Assembly: GCA_946407095.1 (NCBI GenBank) | Contig: CAMJMR010000013.1 | Coordinates: forward strand, 1 to 54,552 | Source: an uncultured Selenomonadales bacterium | GTDB lineage: Bacteria > Bacillota > Negativicutes > Selenomonadales > Selenomonadaceae | DNA: 54,552 bases | Direction: 5' to 3' | Translations under genes and position numbers: made by a program | In this document: positions 16,016-26,718 of the stretch, one piece after another | How the letters are laid out: every line of letters begins with the position of its first letter | How positions within the stretch are numbered: the stretch's first letter is position 1 | Notes under the pieces: generated by a model | The model's database searches: none | Told to the model about the DNA's origin: nothing | Seen by the model: only the letters and a program-made list of their open reading frames with translations

Positions 16016-16966
16016 ATGAAAGTAACTGTAGTTGGTTCCGGCAACGTGGGCGCGACCGTGGCGAACGTCCTCGCGACGAAAGGCTTTGCAAGCGAAATCG
16101 TCCTTATCGACATCAAGGAAGGGCTCTCGGAAGGCAAAGCGATGGACATCATGCAGACTTCGCACATGCTCAATTTCGATACGACGGTTATCGGCGTGAC
16201 CAATGACTATGCGGCGACGGCAGGCTCGCAAGTCGTTGTTGTCACTTCGGGCATTCCGCGTAAGCCCGGCATGACGCGCGAACAGCTTATCGGCACCAAC
16301 GCCAAAATCGTCAAGAGCGTCGTCGACCAAATCTTGGCGCATTCGCCCGAAGCCATTTTGATTATCGTTTCCAATCCTATGGACGCGATGACTTACCTCA
16401 CGCTCAAAGACACGAAGCTCCCGCGCAACCGCATAATCGGACAGGGCGGCATGCTCGACAGCAGCCGTTTCCGCTACTACCTCGCCGAAGCTCTCAAGGA
16501 AGCGGGCTATCCTGCCACGCCGACCGATATCGACGGCATGGTTGTCGGCGGGCACGCCGATAAAACAATGGTTCCGCTCGTCAGCCTCGCGACCTATCGC
16601 GGCATCCCCGTCAGCCAATTCCTCAGCGAAGAGGCGATTCAAAAAGCGGTTGAGGCTACCAAAGTGGGCGGCGCGACTTGCACGAAGCTTTTGGGCACGT
16701 CGGCTTGGTATGCACCGGGCGCAGCGGCGGCGGCTCTCGTCGAAGCCATTGCCCTTGACGCGAAGAAACTCATTCCCTGCTGTGTCTACCTCGACGGCGA
16801 ATACGGCGAAAAAGACCTTTGCATTGGCGTCCCCGTCATCCTCGGCAAGAACGGCGTCGAAAAGATTGTCGAAGTCGAATTCTCGGCCGCCGAAAAGGCA
16901 AAGTTCGCTGAAAGTGTCGCGGCGGCTCGCGATGTCAACAGCAAGCTCGGCGAAGCACTTGCCTAA
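16016..16966 (+). CDS. mdh: Malate dehydrogenase (LDH-type fold)
   Basis: It interconverts malate and oxaloacetate with NAD. The N-terminal Rossmann fold reads MKVTVVGSGNVGATVANVLA. GIPRKPGMTREQL contains the mobile-loop arginines expected for a dicarboxylate substrate, which favours malate over lactate. NPMDAMTYL and the catalytic-His region VGGHADKTMVPL follow. Relatives usually have GGHGD at this last site, so the Ala is a mild oddity. Its 316 residues are typical. GAGGAGG precedes the ATG. A MITE-like element separates the gene from its terminator. In anaerobes this enzyme commonly feeds the reductive branch to succinate or propionate. Confidence 0.93.
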   Translation: MKVTVVGSGNVGATVANVLATKGFASEIVLIDIKEGLSEGKAMDIMQTSHMLNFDTTVIGVTNDYAATAGSQVVVVTSGIPRKPGMTREQLIGTNAKIVKSVVDQILAHSPEAILIIVSNPMDAMTYLTLKDTKLPRNRIIGQGGMLDSSRFRYYLAEALKEAGYPATPTDIDGMVVGGHADKTMVPLVSLATYRGIPVSQFLSEEAIQKAVEATKVGGATCTKLLGTSAWYAPGAAAAALVEAIALDAKKLIPCCVYLDGEYGEKDLCIGVPVILGKNGVEKIVEVEFSAAEKAKFAESVAAARDVNSKLGEALA

Positions 16967-16992
16967 AAATTTCACAGCTCGAAACTGGAGCG

Positions 16993-17249
16993 TGTTGGTA
17001 AATTAAGGAATACGTTGCAGGGAAGAGAGGCCGCCAAGGATGGCGGCCGCGCCGCGTACTGAGCGTGAGGCGAAGTAGCGGCGCACACATGGCTTCGGCT
17101 TGCGCGGGCGTTTCGTCCACGAGTGGTATCCGCCCCGCGCGCAGCGGCGAGTTTCTTTGCTACTTTCTTTCCTCGCTGAAAGAAAGTAGGTAATCAACTT
17201 AAAGCTATCGAAACGCCGAGTCAAGGTCGACACACCCAATTTACCAACA
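16993..17249 (+). repeat. MITE-like element, copy B
   Basis: Bounded by perfect 12-base inverted repeats, TGTTGGTAAATT at the left and AATTTACCAACA at the right; 257 bp. Inside are GGCCGCC...GGCGGCC and a hairpin CTACTTTCTTT / AAAGAAAGTAG. No open frame of note. It lies between mdh and its terminator. Confidence 0.85.
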
Positions 17250-17261
17250 GCACCTAAACAA

Positions 17262-17293
17262 GGAACTCTGCCGTAAGCGGCGGGGTTCCTTTT
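17262..17293 (+). terminator. Strong terminator, probably belonging to mdh
   Basis: A 12-pair stem with G-T pairs, GGAACTCTGCCG and CGGCGGGGTTCC, over the loop TAAG and followed by TTTT. The element before it pushed it about 270 bases from the gene. Confidence 0.8.
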
Positions 17294-17370
17294 GGTTTAA
17301 GGAGGCGATACCTTTTGACGATACTTCAAGTGACGGATTCAACAGGATTTTTTCCAAGGAGGAGATTAAA

Positions 17371-17631
17371 ATGTTGGACAGAGTGGAAAGGATTGAACGG
17401 GTTGCCCGCGTCAACGGCGTAGAGCACGACAACAAGCACCGCTTTAACAGCGGGCGCAACCGCCGTGACGAGCCAAGTTTCGCCGAAGAATTACGGCGCG
17501 TGCTGAACAGAAAACCTGCACCCGTCAAGAAAACCGAAGTGCCCGAAGCTTACGACTTGGAGTTGACGAGCTGCGGGACGCATTCGCTATTTTACGCCAG
17601 CGGCTTGAGCTTAGACATGTTGCTTACCTGA
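17371..17631 (+). CDS. Hypothetical protein (86 residues)
   Basis: AAGGAGGAG lies upstream of the ATG, so expression is likely. The N-terminal half is basic and charged (ERIERVARVNGVEHDNKHRF), and FAEELRRVLNRK looks like an amphipathic helix; the end (THSLFYASGLSLDMLLT) is hydrophobic-polar. No signal peptide or membrane span. I do not recognise it. A second binding site and TTG at about 17315 could begin a 36-residue overlapping frame, which I do not trust. tadA starts 12 bases after the stop. Confidence 0.6.
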   Translation: MLDRVERIERVARVNGVEHDNKHRFNSGRNRRDEPSFAEELRRVLNRKPAPVKKTEVPEAYDLELTSCGTHSLFYASGLSLDMLLT

Positions 17632-17643
17632 GGAGGCGTGACT

Positions 17644-18108
17644 ATGAATGACAAAAATTTTATGGCTCTCGCGCTGGAAGAGGCGTTGAGGGCTTATCAC
17701 GAAAACGAAGTTCCAATCGGTGCCGTTCTCACAGACGAGGACGGCATTTTGATTGCGCGCGACCATAACCGAATTGAACAACTCAACGACGCGACGGCTC
17801 ACGCCGAATTTTTGACGTTGCAGGCGGCAAGCAGGAAACTCAAGCGGCGCCGCCTCACGGATTGCACGCTTTATTCGACGGTGGAGCCTTGCGCGATGTG
17901 CGCGGGCGCATTGGTGCTGTGCAGAGTGAAACGGCTTGTCTACGGCACGACCGATTCAAAATTCGGAGCGGCCGAATCGATTTTCAACGTCGTGGACAAT
18001 GCCGCGCTAAATCATCAGCTGGAAGTGACGGCGGGCGTCATGGAGGAGGAATGTCGGGCTTTAATGCAAAAATTTTTTTCCGAACGCCGTTTAAAGTTAT
18101 CGGGCTAG
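17644..18108 (+). CDS. tadA: tRNA-specific adenosine deaminase
   Basis: TadA converts adenosine 34 of tRNA-Arg(ACG) to inosine. The zinc and catalytic site is complete: HAEFLTLQ with the proton-shuttling Glu, and EPCAMCAGAL with the two Cys ligands; NEVPIGAVL and NDATAHAE surround it as usual. The start ATG 17644 is seven bases after GAGGAGG; GTG 17638 is too close to it. The stop codon (GGGCTAG) lies exactly at the beginning of a repeat-like sequence, so the last residues (KLSG) may have been set by the repeat. Confidence 0.94.
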   Translation: MNDKNFMALALEEALRAYHENEVPIGAVLTDEDGILIARDHNRIEQLNDATAHAEFLTLQAASRKLKRRRLTDCTLYSTVEPCAMCAGALVLCRVKRLVYGTTDSKFGAAESIFNVVDNAALNHQLEVTAGVMEEECRALMQKFFSERRLKLSG

Positions 18109-18135
18109 AAATGCGCATGCATTTCGTATCGGCGC
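18105..18135 (+). repeat. Modular intergenic repeat, partial copy 5
   Basis: Only the beginning is present: GGGCTAGAAATGCGCATGC followed by ATTTCGTATCGGCGC. It provides the tadA stop codon. Confidence 0.65.
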
Positions 18136-18208
18136 AGGAAATTTTTGTGACTGCGCAGGAATAAGTATGCGTCAATGGAAAAGACTTACGACGTAAGGAG
18201 TGATTCAC

Positions 18209-19174
18209 ATGATTAATATCGCGATTCTCGGCACGGGCAAGATTATTCCGGAGGCGATTGGCGCTCTTCAAGCGTCGGGCAAGTTCAACGTCAAAACCAT
18301 TTGGGCTCGACCGCACAGCCGCGACAAAGCCTCCGCTCTCGCCGAAAAGTTCAACGTCGAAAACTTCACGACCAACCTTGACGACATCCTAAACGACGCC
18401 GCGACGGATTTCGTTTACGTCGGGCTGATTAACACCGTCCACTTTGAATACGCTAAAAAATTCCTCTCGGCGGGCAAAAACGTTATTGTCGAAAAGCCCT
18501 TTACGACTTCCGCCGCGCAGGCCAAAGATCTGATTGACTTGGCTTTGAGCAAACGGCTTTACCTGTTCGAGGCTGTGACGACTTTGCATCAGCCGAATTT
18601 TTTTGCAATACGCGACGCGCTGAATCAAATCGGCGAAGTTAAGCTTATCCAATGCAATTACTCGCAATACTCCAGCCGCTACGACGCCTACAAGCGCGGG
18701 GAGGTTGCGCCCGCCTTCGACCCTAAACTTTTTGGCGGCGCGCTTGCCGACATCAACATTTACAATTTGAATTTCGTCGTCGGCTTGTTCGGCTTGCCGA
18801 AGAAAATTTCCTACGCGGCGAACATCGGCTTCAACGGCGTCGACACGAGCGGCGTTGCCCTGCTTGAGTACGAAAATTTTTTGGCGCAATGCGTCGGCGC
18901 GAAGGATTCGGGCAGTCCGTGCTTTTTGAGCATTCAAGGTGACGGCGGCTACATTTTTTCGACGAGCCCGCCCAATGAGCTGAATTCGTTCGACTTGGCT
19001 GTTCGCGGCGAAGAGGTCAAGACTTTTGCGCTGAACAAGTTCGGGCATCGCATGGTTCACGAGTTCGTTGCCTTCGGAGAGATTTTTGAGCGCGGCGATT
19101 ACTCTGCTGTCGAACAAGGGCTTGAAACATCGCTGAACGTCATGACAGTCGTTGACGCTTGCAAAAAAAAATAA
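18209..19174 (+). CDS. Gfo/Idh/MocA family oxidoreductase
   Basis: An NAD(P)-dependent sugar or cyclitol-type dehydrogenase of about 321 residues. INIAILGTGKIIPEAI forms the dinucleotide-binding site at the N-terminus, and VIVEKPFTTSAAQA is the family EKP motif near residue 95, with the Lys that contacts substrate. The C-terminal part (GGALADINIYNLNFVVGLFG) matches the alpha/beta domain. Substrate cannot be named. ATG 18209 is eight bases after AAGGAG. Neighbours give no pathway hint; tadA is upstream, and a converging Wzt-like gene is downstream. Confidence 0.88.
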   Translation: MINIAILGTGKIIPEAIGALQASGKFNVKTIWARPHSRDKASALAEKFNVENFTTNLDDILNDAATDFVYVGLINTVHFEYAKKFLSAGKNVIVEKPFTTSAAQAKDLIDLALSKRLYLFEAVTTLHQPNFFAIRDALNQIGEVKLIQCNYSQYSSRYDAYKRGEVAPAFDPKLFGGALADINIYNLNFVVGLFGLPKKISYAANIGFNGVDTSGVALLEYENFLAQCVGAKDSGSPCFLSIQGDGGYIFSTSPPNELNSFDLAVRGEEVKTFALNKFGHRMVHEFVAFGEIFERGDYSAVEQGLETSLNVMTVVDACKKK

Positions 19175-19282
19175 TCCCCGCGATTAAACGGGAATACACT
19201 GATAAACGTTGAATTTCTTTGTGGGCGGTTGCCATTGGCAGCTGCCCTATTTATTTGTCGAAGCCGTCAACCATTAGCTTTG

Positions 19283-19334
19283 CTGATTGTCGACACGGCG
19301 GACGGTCAAGTCGTTGTGCCAATGGACGTAGCCG
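19283..19334 (-). repeat. Duplicate of the 3' end of the Wzt-like gene
   Basis: Fifty-one of 52 bases match 19432-19483 inside the gene. On the minus strand this copy reads DLTVRRVDNQQS and a stop, probably the ancestral end, whereas the living gene now ends DNQRG. Confidence 0.9.
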
Positions 19335-19431
19335 GCAACGTGACGTTGCATCCAGATAGCGCGCCGTACTGTTCGACAAGTCAAAGGTAATCGCCGCGCC
19401 GATACGCAACGCTAGCGCATTGCTAGCCTCG
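19335..19431 (-). repeat. Modular intergenic repeat, copy 6
   Basis: On the minus strand it starts GAGGCTAGCAATGCGC, contains GTATCGGCGCGGCGATTACC and GGCGCGCTATCTGGATGC, and ends with GCAACGTCACGTTGC. It supplies the TAG stop codon of the Wzt-like gene. Confidence 0.85.
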
Positions 19432-20781
19432 CTGATTATCGACACGGCGGACGGTCAAGTCGTTGTGCCAATGGACGTAGCCGCCGGGCAAGCTTAGGTA
19501 AGCGTTGGGGCTCACGACGTTGAATTGAAGCGCGCAAGGAATGAAGTCGCACATTTCGGCGGAGCTTAGCGTCTCGTCAAGCGGCGTGGATATGACGCAA
19601 GCGATGTCGTACATTTCCTGTCGCAGTTCGACTTTGAATTGCCAATCGATGACGTAGACTTCGCCCGCCTTAGCGTCGAAAATCGCCTTGGTGTCGTGGA
19701 AGCGCGAATCGGTGTAAATCAAATCGATGCCCGTCGCGTTGCGAATATGATAGCCCATGCCCAGGAACGCCACATCTTTTTGGAAGCGGACGACCATGCG
19801 CAAAACGACTTCCTGACCGAAAATGACTTCGCTGATAAGTTCGCCGTTCAAATCCAGCAGCTGAACGTTATCGAAGACCGCGCGCTTGTCGCCGATGCGT
19901 TGGTAGGTCGCGTTCTTCGCGAAAACGTCTTTGCCGCGCTCCAAACTTTCCGCCGAAATTTTTTCCTCGACGAAAGTTTTTTTGCCGCCGCGCAGATTGT
20001 CGACGACGGCATTTTGGCGTTGAGCCTGTTCCTCGGTGAGTTCGCCGCGCGATTCAAGCAACATGTTCCTGTAAGTCTCGACAACGTCCTTGGCGGGCGC
20101 GTCCATCAAAATCTGTCCGTGTTGCATGAGGAAGGCGCGTTGACAAAGATTTTTCACGGCAAAGGTGTCGTGGCTGACGAACAAGACCGTCACGCCGCCC
20201 GCTATCATTGAGCGCATCTTGTCCATGCACTTGCTTTGAAAAAAAGCGTCGCCGACACTCAAAGCCTCGTCGACAATCAAAATATCGGGCTCGACAAAGG
20301 CATTGACGGCGAAGGCAAGTCGCGCGAACATGCCCGACGAATACGTTTTGACGGGCTGATTGATAAAGTCGCCGATGTCCGCAAACGCAATGATATCGTC
20401 GACCTTGGCGTCCATGGCGTCGCGGCTGTGGCCAATCAGCAAGCCGTTCATGTAAATGTTTTCGACGCCCGTCATATCGGGATTGAAGCCCGCGCCCAAT
20501 TCCAAAAGGGAGGCAATGCGCCCGTTGACTTGCAAGGTGCCGCCGCTCGGCGTCAAAACGCCCGTGATAATCTTCAGCAGCGTCGATTTGCCCGCGCCGT
20601 TCTTGCCGACCAGCCCGACGTTTTCGCCGCGATGAATTTCAAACGACACGTCCTTTAGCGCGTAAAAATCTTTGCTGTAGCGTTTATGGAACGGGTGGAA
20701 AGTTTCTTTTAGTCTGTCGATGTCCCGCTCGTAGATTTTGTAAATCTTCGTGAGGTGTTCGGCTTTAATCGCAACGTCCAA
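19423..20781 (-). CDS. Polysaccharide ABC transporter ATPase, Wzt-like
   Basis: The N-terminal ATPase (about residues 1-250) has Walker A GLVGKNGAGKSTLLK, signature YSSGMFARLAF, and Walker B DILIVDEAL followed by the switch His in LFVSHD. The C-terminal 180 residues (VQLLDLNGELISEVIFG, then YSDSRF-like and VIDWQFKVEL) look like the Wzt C-terminal carbohydrate-binding domain that recognises the finished O-antigen or other glycan. It should work with a Wzm-type permease, which is not in this window. The gene is 12 bp after the chemoreceptor gene, same strand. Its end was altered by a repeat insertion: stop now lies in the repeat. Confidence 0.88.
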   Translation of the reverse strand: MDVAIKAEHLTKIYKIYERDIDRLKETFHPFHKRYSKDFYALKDVSFEIHRGENVGLVGKNGAGKSTLLKIITGVLTPSGGTLQVNGRIASLLELGAGFNPDMTGVENIYMNGLLIGHSRDAMDAKVDDIIAFADIGDFINQPVKTYSSGMFARLAFAVNAFVEPDILIVDEALSVGDAFFQSKCMDKMRSMIAGGVTVLFVSHDTFAVKNLCQRAFLMQHGQILMDAPAKDVVETYRNMLLESRGELTEEQAQRQNAVVDNLRGGKKTFVEEKISAESLERGKDVFAKNATYQRIGDKRAVFDNVQLLDLNGELISEVIFGQEVVLRMVVRFQKDVAFLGMGYHIRNATGIDLIYTDSRFHDTKAIFDAKAGEVYVIDWQFKVELRQEMYDIACVISTPLDETLSSAEMCDFIPCALQFNVVSPNAYLSLPGGYVHWHNDLTVRRVDNQRG

Positions 20782-20793
20782 AAATTTTTCTCC

Positions 20794-22479
20794 TTACAGC
20801 TTGAATTGAGCAACTTCGCCGCGCATGTCTTGAACAAGTTCGGCAAGCGTCTTGCCGGCGTGCGCCACTTCCTGCATTGAGGCGGTTTGTTCCTGCGTGG
20901 CCGCGCTGATTGAATTGGCATTATCGTTTGACTTGTTCGCTATCTCGCGGACTTTTTGAATCGACGTGGAAATTTCTTGGCTGCTCATGAAAACCTCGCC
21001 GATGTCCATCAAACTCTTTTCGACGTTCTCTGTAAGCTTGGCGGCTTGTTCCTCAATGCCGACGAAAGCCCTGCCCGTCTCGGCGACAGACTCGGTGCCC
21101 TCGGCGACGCATTGATTGCCCTGTTCGATTGACTCGACGGCGGAGGCGGTGTCCTGCTGAATGGTAGCGATAAGCGCGGCGATATTGCCTGCTGCCTCGC
21201 TCGACTGCTCGGCAAGCTTGCGAACCTCCTCGGCGACGACCGCGAAGCCTCGACCGTGTTCACCTGCGCGGGCGGCCTCGATAGCGGCGTTAAGTGCAAG
21301 CAAATTCGTTTGAGCCGCTATGCCGCTGATGGTCTCGACGATTTGACCGATTTCATCCGAACGCTTGCCCAGCTCGCCGATAACCTTCGACGATGACCGA
21401 ACTTGCACTTCGATGTTTTTCATCATTTCAATCGCGATTTCGACCTTGCTTTTGCCGTCACCGGCGTTGGCGGAGCTGTCGGCGGCGATTTGTTGCATAA
21501 GCATGACCGTTTCGCTCAACGCGTCCATTTTATCGCTCATGGTGTTGAATTTCTCTTCCAAAATTTGAATCGTCTCGCCCTGTTCGGCGCTGTCGTTCGT
21601 CAAGAGCGTCATATTCTGCGCGACCATTTGAATTGATTCGGTGGTGTGTTGCGTGCCGTCATGAAGTTCCGCGCCCGCCATAGCCACGCGCTCCGAACAT
21701 TCCGCGATTTTCGTCAGCAAGTGCTTGAGGCGCAATTTCATATCGTTGACGTTGGCGGACAGCGTCCCGAATTCGTCACTCGACGTGACTTCCAAGTCGG
21801 GGACGCGCAAATTGCCGCTCGAAATTTTTTTCATGACGTCAGCCACTTCGCCAAGCTGTTCGTTCATCTTCTTGACGTAAACGTTCGACGCGAAGACTCC
21901 GAAAATCATAATCACGACGGCCGCCACGATAATCGACGCAATCAAATCGTTTACGACGTCGTCCATTTCGTGAACGCTCACGCCGACGAAAAGCATGCCG
22001 ACCGTTGCGCCCGTCGAATCCTTCAGCGGCTGATAGGCGGCGTAGTGATTGATGCCCATGACGTTCGCCTTGCCGACGAAATTTTTGCCTTGCTTGAGGA
22101 CGTTCTCAACCACGGCGGCGGAGGCGGGTGTACCGGTCTGCCTTTGTCCCGCTGAGCTTTTGACGGTCGTGGCAACGCGGGTGTCGCCGTTGAAGATTGT
22201 GACTTGACCGTTGCAAATGTTGCTTAGCGAATCGGCAATGTCGTTTGCGCCGTCGAATTGCTGTTCGCCCTTGAACAGCACGCCGTTGCGCAAATGCCAA
22301 TCGCCTTGATAGCGGTCGTTTAGGATTTCGGAAAGCGATTTGACATCGGCGGCGGCCTTCATCTCCAGAGCCTTGGCAAAGCCTTCTTCGGCGCGAATGT
22401 AGCCGATAATGCCCATCGCCACGCACGCCACGATAACTATCGCGTTGACGGCGAGAATCGATTTGGTCTTCATTCCCAT
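20794..22479 (-). CDS. Methyl-accepting chemotaxis protein with periplasmic Cache domain
   Basis: A 561-residue chemoreceptor. A membrane segment at residues 6-27 leads into an outside sensor of about 150 residues ([18 protein letters not shown] and VGMLFVGVS are typical of Cache_3/Cache_2 folds). A second segment ([19 protein letters not shown]) precedes a HAMP region. The cytoplasmic tip reads [20 protein letters not shown], then [20 protein letters not shown], the signal-conserved hairpin. It presumably controls CheA and flagellar switching; ligand unknown. No other che gene is nearby, though a receiver protein and a YjfB-like gene occur near 36-37 kb. Confidence 0.94.
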   Translation of the reverse strand: MGMKTKSILAVNAIVIVACVAMGIIGYIRAEEGFAKALEMKAAADVKSLSEILNDRYQGDWHLRNGVLFKGEQQFDGANDIADSLSNICNGQVTIFNGDTRVATTVKSSAGQRQTGTPASAAVVENVLKQGKNFVGKANVMGINHYAAYQPLKDSTGATVGMLFVGVSVHEMDDVVNDLIASIIVAAVVIMIFGVFASNVYVKKMNEQLGEVADVMKKISSGNLRVPDLEVTSSDEFGTLSANVNDMKLRLKHLLTKIAECSERVAMAGAELHDGTQHTTESIQMVAQNMTLLTNDSAEQGETIQILEEKFNTMSDKMDALSETVMLMQQIAADSSANAGDGKSKVEIAIEMMKNIEVQVRSSSKVIGELGKRSDEIGQIVETISGIAAQTNLLALNAAIEAARAGEHGRGFAVVAEEVRKLAEQSSEAAGNIAALIATIQQDTASAVESIEQGNQCVAEGTESVAETGRAFVGIEEQAAKLTENVEKSLMDIGEVFMSSQEISTSIQKVREIANKSNDNANSISAATQEQTASMQEVAHAGKTLAELVQDMRGEVAQFKL

Positions 22480-22550
22480 TTGGCGAGCACCTTCTTTGAA
22501 AAATTTTTGTGCATTGTATCACGTTATCTGCGCCCTGTAAAAAAATTTTT

Positions 22551-22605
22551 GGCAACGTGACGTTGCATCCTGCAGACGCGCTCCAACGTTGCGCCGCTTA
22601 GGGCT
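22551..22605 (-). repeat. Modular intergenic repeat, partial copy 7
   Basis: GGCAACGTGACGTTGCATCC is followed by CAGACGCGCTCC and GTTGCGCCGC. It lies between the chemoreceptor and mreB, just before the mreB promoter. Confidence 0.6.
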
Positions 22606-22616
22606 TTAAAATAATG

Positions 22617-22644
22617 TTGCAAAGTGTAAAAAGTATGATAGAAT
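22617..22644 (+). promoter_or_regulatory. Sigma-A-type promoter of mreBCD
   Basis: TTGCAA, 16 bases, then TAGAAT, about 60 bases before mreB. Confidence 0.6.
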
Positions 22645-22656
22645 AATTTCGCTTAG

Positions 22657-24805
<2,149 letters not shown>

Positions 24806-24809
<4 letters not shown>

Positions 24810-25363
24810 GCATGAGGAATGTACGCGATATGGTTGCGCATTTCGCATTGCCTTTCGAGGGCGGCGCGATTAGAATCATCGGGCTGTGGACGGCCTTGCT
24901 TGTCCTGTGCTACGCCCTGCAGACTTCGCTTTTGACTTTCGTGAGTTTCGACGGCTTCAGCGCAAATCTGATGCTTTTGCTGACGGTGTCGGTTGCGTTC
25001 CTGCGCGGGCACGAGCAAGGAATTTTTTTCGGGTTTATGGCGGGGATTCTGCAGGACGCGACGGCGGGCAGCTACTTCGGCTTGGCGACGTTCAGCTACA
25101 TGACGATAGGGCTGATATTCGGAAAGTTTTCGGTAAATCTTTTCCGCGAGCAATCGCTCTTGCCCGTGATAAGTTCAATCCCCGCGCTTGCGATTCACTT
25201 CACGATAATAATCGGCTTTCTGTTCATGCTGGACAGGCAAATCGATTTGGTAAAGTTCATGCGGCACGACTTTTGGCCGGCGGCGATAATGCAACTCGTG
25301 CTTGCCTACCCCGTGCACCGATTGGTTATGTCGCTGAACGAATTCTCTAAGCAAAGACGTTAG
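24806..25363 (+). CDS. mreD: Rod shape-determining protein MreD
   Basis: A small protein of 185 residues with about five hydrophobic segments (LWTALLVLCYALQTSLLTF, LMLLLTVSVAFLRG, FFGFMAGILQDATAGSYFG). The last of these is the most conserved MreD stretch. It belongs to the MreBCD complex in the membrane. ATG overlaps the mreC stop; a second in-frame ATG (24812) could also serve. mrdA, often next, is missing; gatC follows 13 bases later with its own AGGAGG. Confidence 0.92.
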
Positions 25364-25375
25364 GAGGCATTGACA

Positions 25376-25672
25376 TTGAAAATAAGCGAACAGGACATCA
25401 AAACGGTAGCGAGCTTGTCGCGGCTGCGGATACGCGAGGAGGAGGCCGACGACGTCATCTTTCAGCTGAACAAAATCTTGACTTACGTTGAGAACTTGCA
25501 GGCGATAGACACGACGAACATTGAGCCGACGACCTACGCGCTGCCCATGCAAAACGTTTTCCGCGAGGACAAAGTCAAGCCGTCACTGGAACGCGAACTT
25601 GCGCTGTCGAACGCGCCGCTCAAAGAGGACGGCTACTTCAAAGTCCCGCGCGTCTTGGAAGAGCAAATTTAA
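25376..25672 (+). CDS. gatC: Asp-tRNA(Asn)/Glu-tRNA(Gln) amidotransferase subunit GatC
   Basis: GatC is the small helical subunit that holds GatA and GatB together while mischarged tRNA is amidated. The sequence fits: VASLSRLRIREEE, FQLNKILTYVENLQAIDT, EPTTYALPMQNVFREDKV, then the C-terminal YFKVPRVLEEQ. TTG 25376 is preferred because AGGAGG ends eight bases before it; an earlier TTG is too close. gatA does not follow directly: two acetolactate decarboxylase genes and a repeat intervene. gatB is not in the window. Confidence 0.93.
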   Translation: MKISEQDIKTVASLSRLRIREEEADDVIFQLNKILTYVENLQAIDTTNIEPTTYALPMQNVFREDKVKPSLERELALSNAPLKEDGYFKVPRVLEEQI

Positions 25673-25717
25673 CGCATGAAAATGCGATTTTATAAATTTG
25701 TTTTGGAGGTTTGTAGT

Positions 25718-26530
25718 ATGAAGAAGTTTTTTACCGCCGCGTTGGTGGCGGGCGCGATGCTGGTCAATACCGCGTCGACGACAATGGCGGCTCCCGCGCA
25801 GGACAGGGAAACCGTTTATCAAGTCGCGCTGTTGCAATCGCTGACGCTCGGCTACTTCAACGACGTTGTCACGGTCAAAGAGCTGAAAACTCACGGCGAT
25901 ACGGGCATAGGCACCTTTGAAGGGCTCGACGGCGAAATGATTGTCCTTGACGGCGTCGTCTACCGCGCCAATCAAAACTGCAAGATTAACGTCGTCAAGG
26001 ACAGCGTCCGCGTCCCGTTCAGCAATGTCACGTTCTTTGACAAGGATTTTTCAATCAAGCTCCGCAACGTCCTGGACAAGAGCGAGCTCGAAAGCCTTTT
26101 GAACGCTGAAATCAACAAGCGCGGGACGAACAGCTTCTACATGGTTAAAATCCCCGCCACGTTCAACGAAATCCTCGTTCGCAGCGAAAAGGGACAAGTT
26201 GAACCCTATCCGACACTCGTTGAGGCTTTGCAGGCCACGCAAAAGGAATGCACTTTCCAAAACGTCAAAGGCACGCTCGTGGGCTTGTATTGCCCCGCGT
26301 TCATGAGTTCGCTCAACACGCCGGGCTGGCACTTCCATTTCGTCTCTGACGACAAAAAAGTTGGCGGACACGTCCTCGGCTTGTATCTTGAGAGCGGCGA
26401 AGCGCAATTCGACAAGACCGACGCCTTCCGCATGGTTTTGCCGAAGACCGACAAATTCAACGCGCTGAACTTCGACAAAGACTTGAAGGAAGACATTCGC
26501 AAGGCTGAACAGGATTCGGTTAAGAAATAA
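25718..26530 (+). CDS. budA: Alpha-acetolactate decarboxylase, copy 1, with signal peptide
   Basis: The family fold is clear from YQVALLQSLTLGYFNDVV, GDTGIGTFEGLDGEM and GLYCPAFMSSLNTPGWHF, with the zinc ligands in the HFHF and GGHVLGL region. BudA turns acetolactate into acetoin. This copy begins with MKKFFTAALVAGAMLV and ends the leader at TTMAAPA, so it should be exported, a known trait of some acetolactate decarboxylases. The mature part matches the second copy at 26719 closely throughout. ATG 25718 has TTGGAGG upstream. It lies inside the gat cluster, with no budB (alsS) synthase near it. Confidence 0.9.
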   Translation: MKKFFTAALVAGAMLVNTASTTMAAPAQDRETVYQVALLQSLTLGYFNDVVTVKELKTHGDTGIGTFEGLDGEMIVLDGVVYRANQNCKINVVKDSVRVPFSNVTFFDKDFSIKLRNVLDKSELESLLNAEINKRGTNSFYMVKIPATFNEILVRSEKGQVEPYPTLVEALQATQKECTFQNVKGTLVGLYCPAFMSSLNTPGWHFHFVSDDKKVGGHVLGLYLESGEAQFDKTDAFRMVLPKTDKFNALNFDKDLKEDIRKAEQDSVKK

Positions 26531-26595
26531 GACCATCGGGGACAAGGAATGAGTGCTTAAGAGATATGAACTTGTTCCTTGTTCCTTTTTCTTTG

Positions 26596-26635
26596 CAAAG
26601 GAGGCAATAGATTTTGGCTTTACACGACAAGACAG
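26596..26635 (+). repeat. Duplicate of the gatA 5' end
   Basis: AGGAGGCAATAGATTTTGGC followed by TTTACACGACAAGACAG corresponds to the binding site and first codons of gatA at 27653-27690. It sits after budA copy 1, where gatA itself would be if copy 2 were absent. Confidence 0.8.
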
Positions 26636-26649
26636 TTGCCGTCTGCTTT

Positions 26650-26686
26650 AATTAGGAATGCCAACGCGGCATCATAATTCCTAATT
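26650..26686. repeat. Inverted repeat in the spacer between budA copies
   Basis: AATTAGGAAT and ATTCCTAATT are perfect inverted arms around 17 bases. The hairpin lacks a T run, so I do not call it a terminator. Confidence 0.5.
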
Positions 26687-26718
26687 GAAAAAACCTGTGA
26701 CTTTAGGAGGAAGCATTA

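Noticed and set aside
15785..16975. Long antisense frame (396 codons) over mdh
   Set aside because: Mirror frame of mdh without motifs. It covers the mdh promoter too.
17315..17423. 36-codon frame from a TTG upstream of the 86-residue protein
   Set aside because: A binding site precedes it, but it overlaps the better supported gene in another frame and resembles nothing known.
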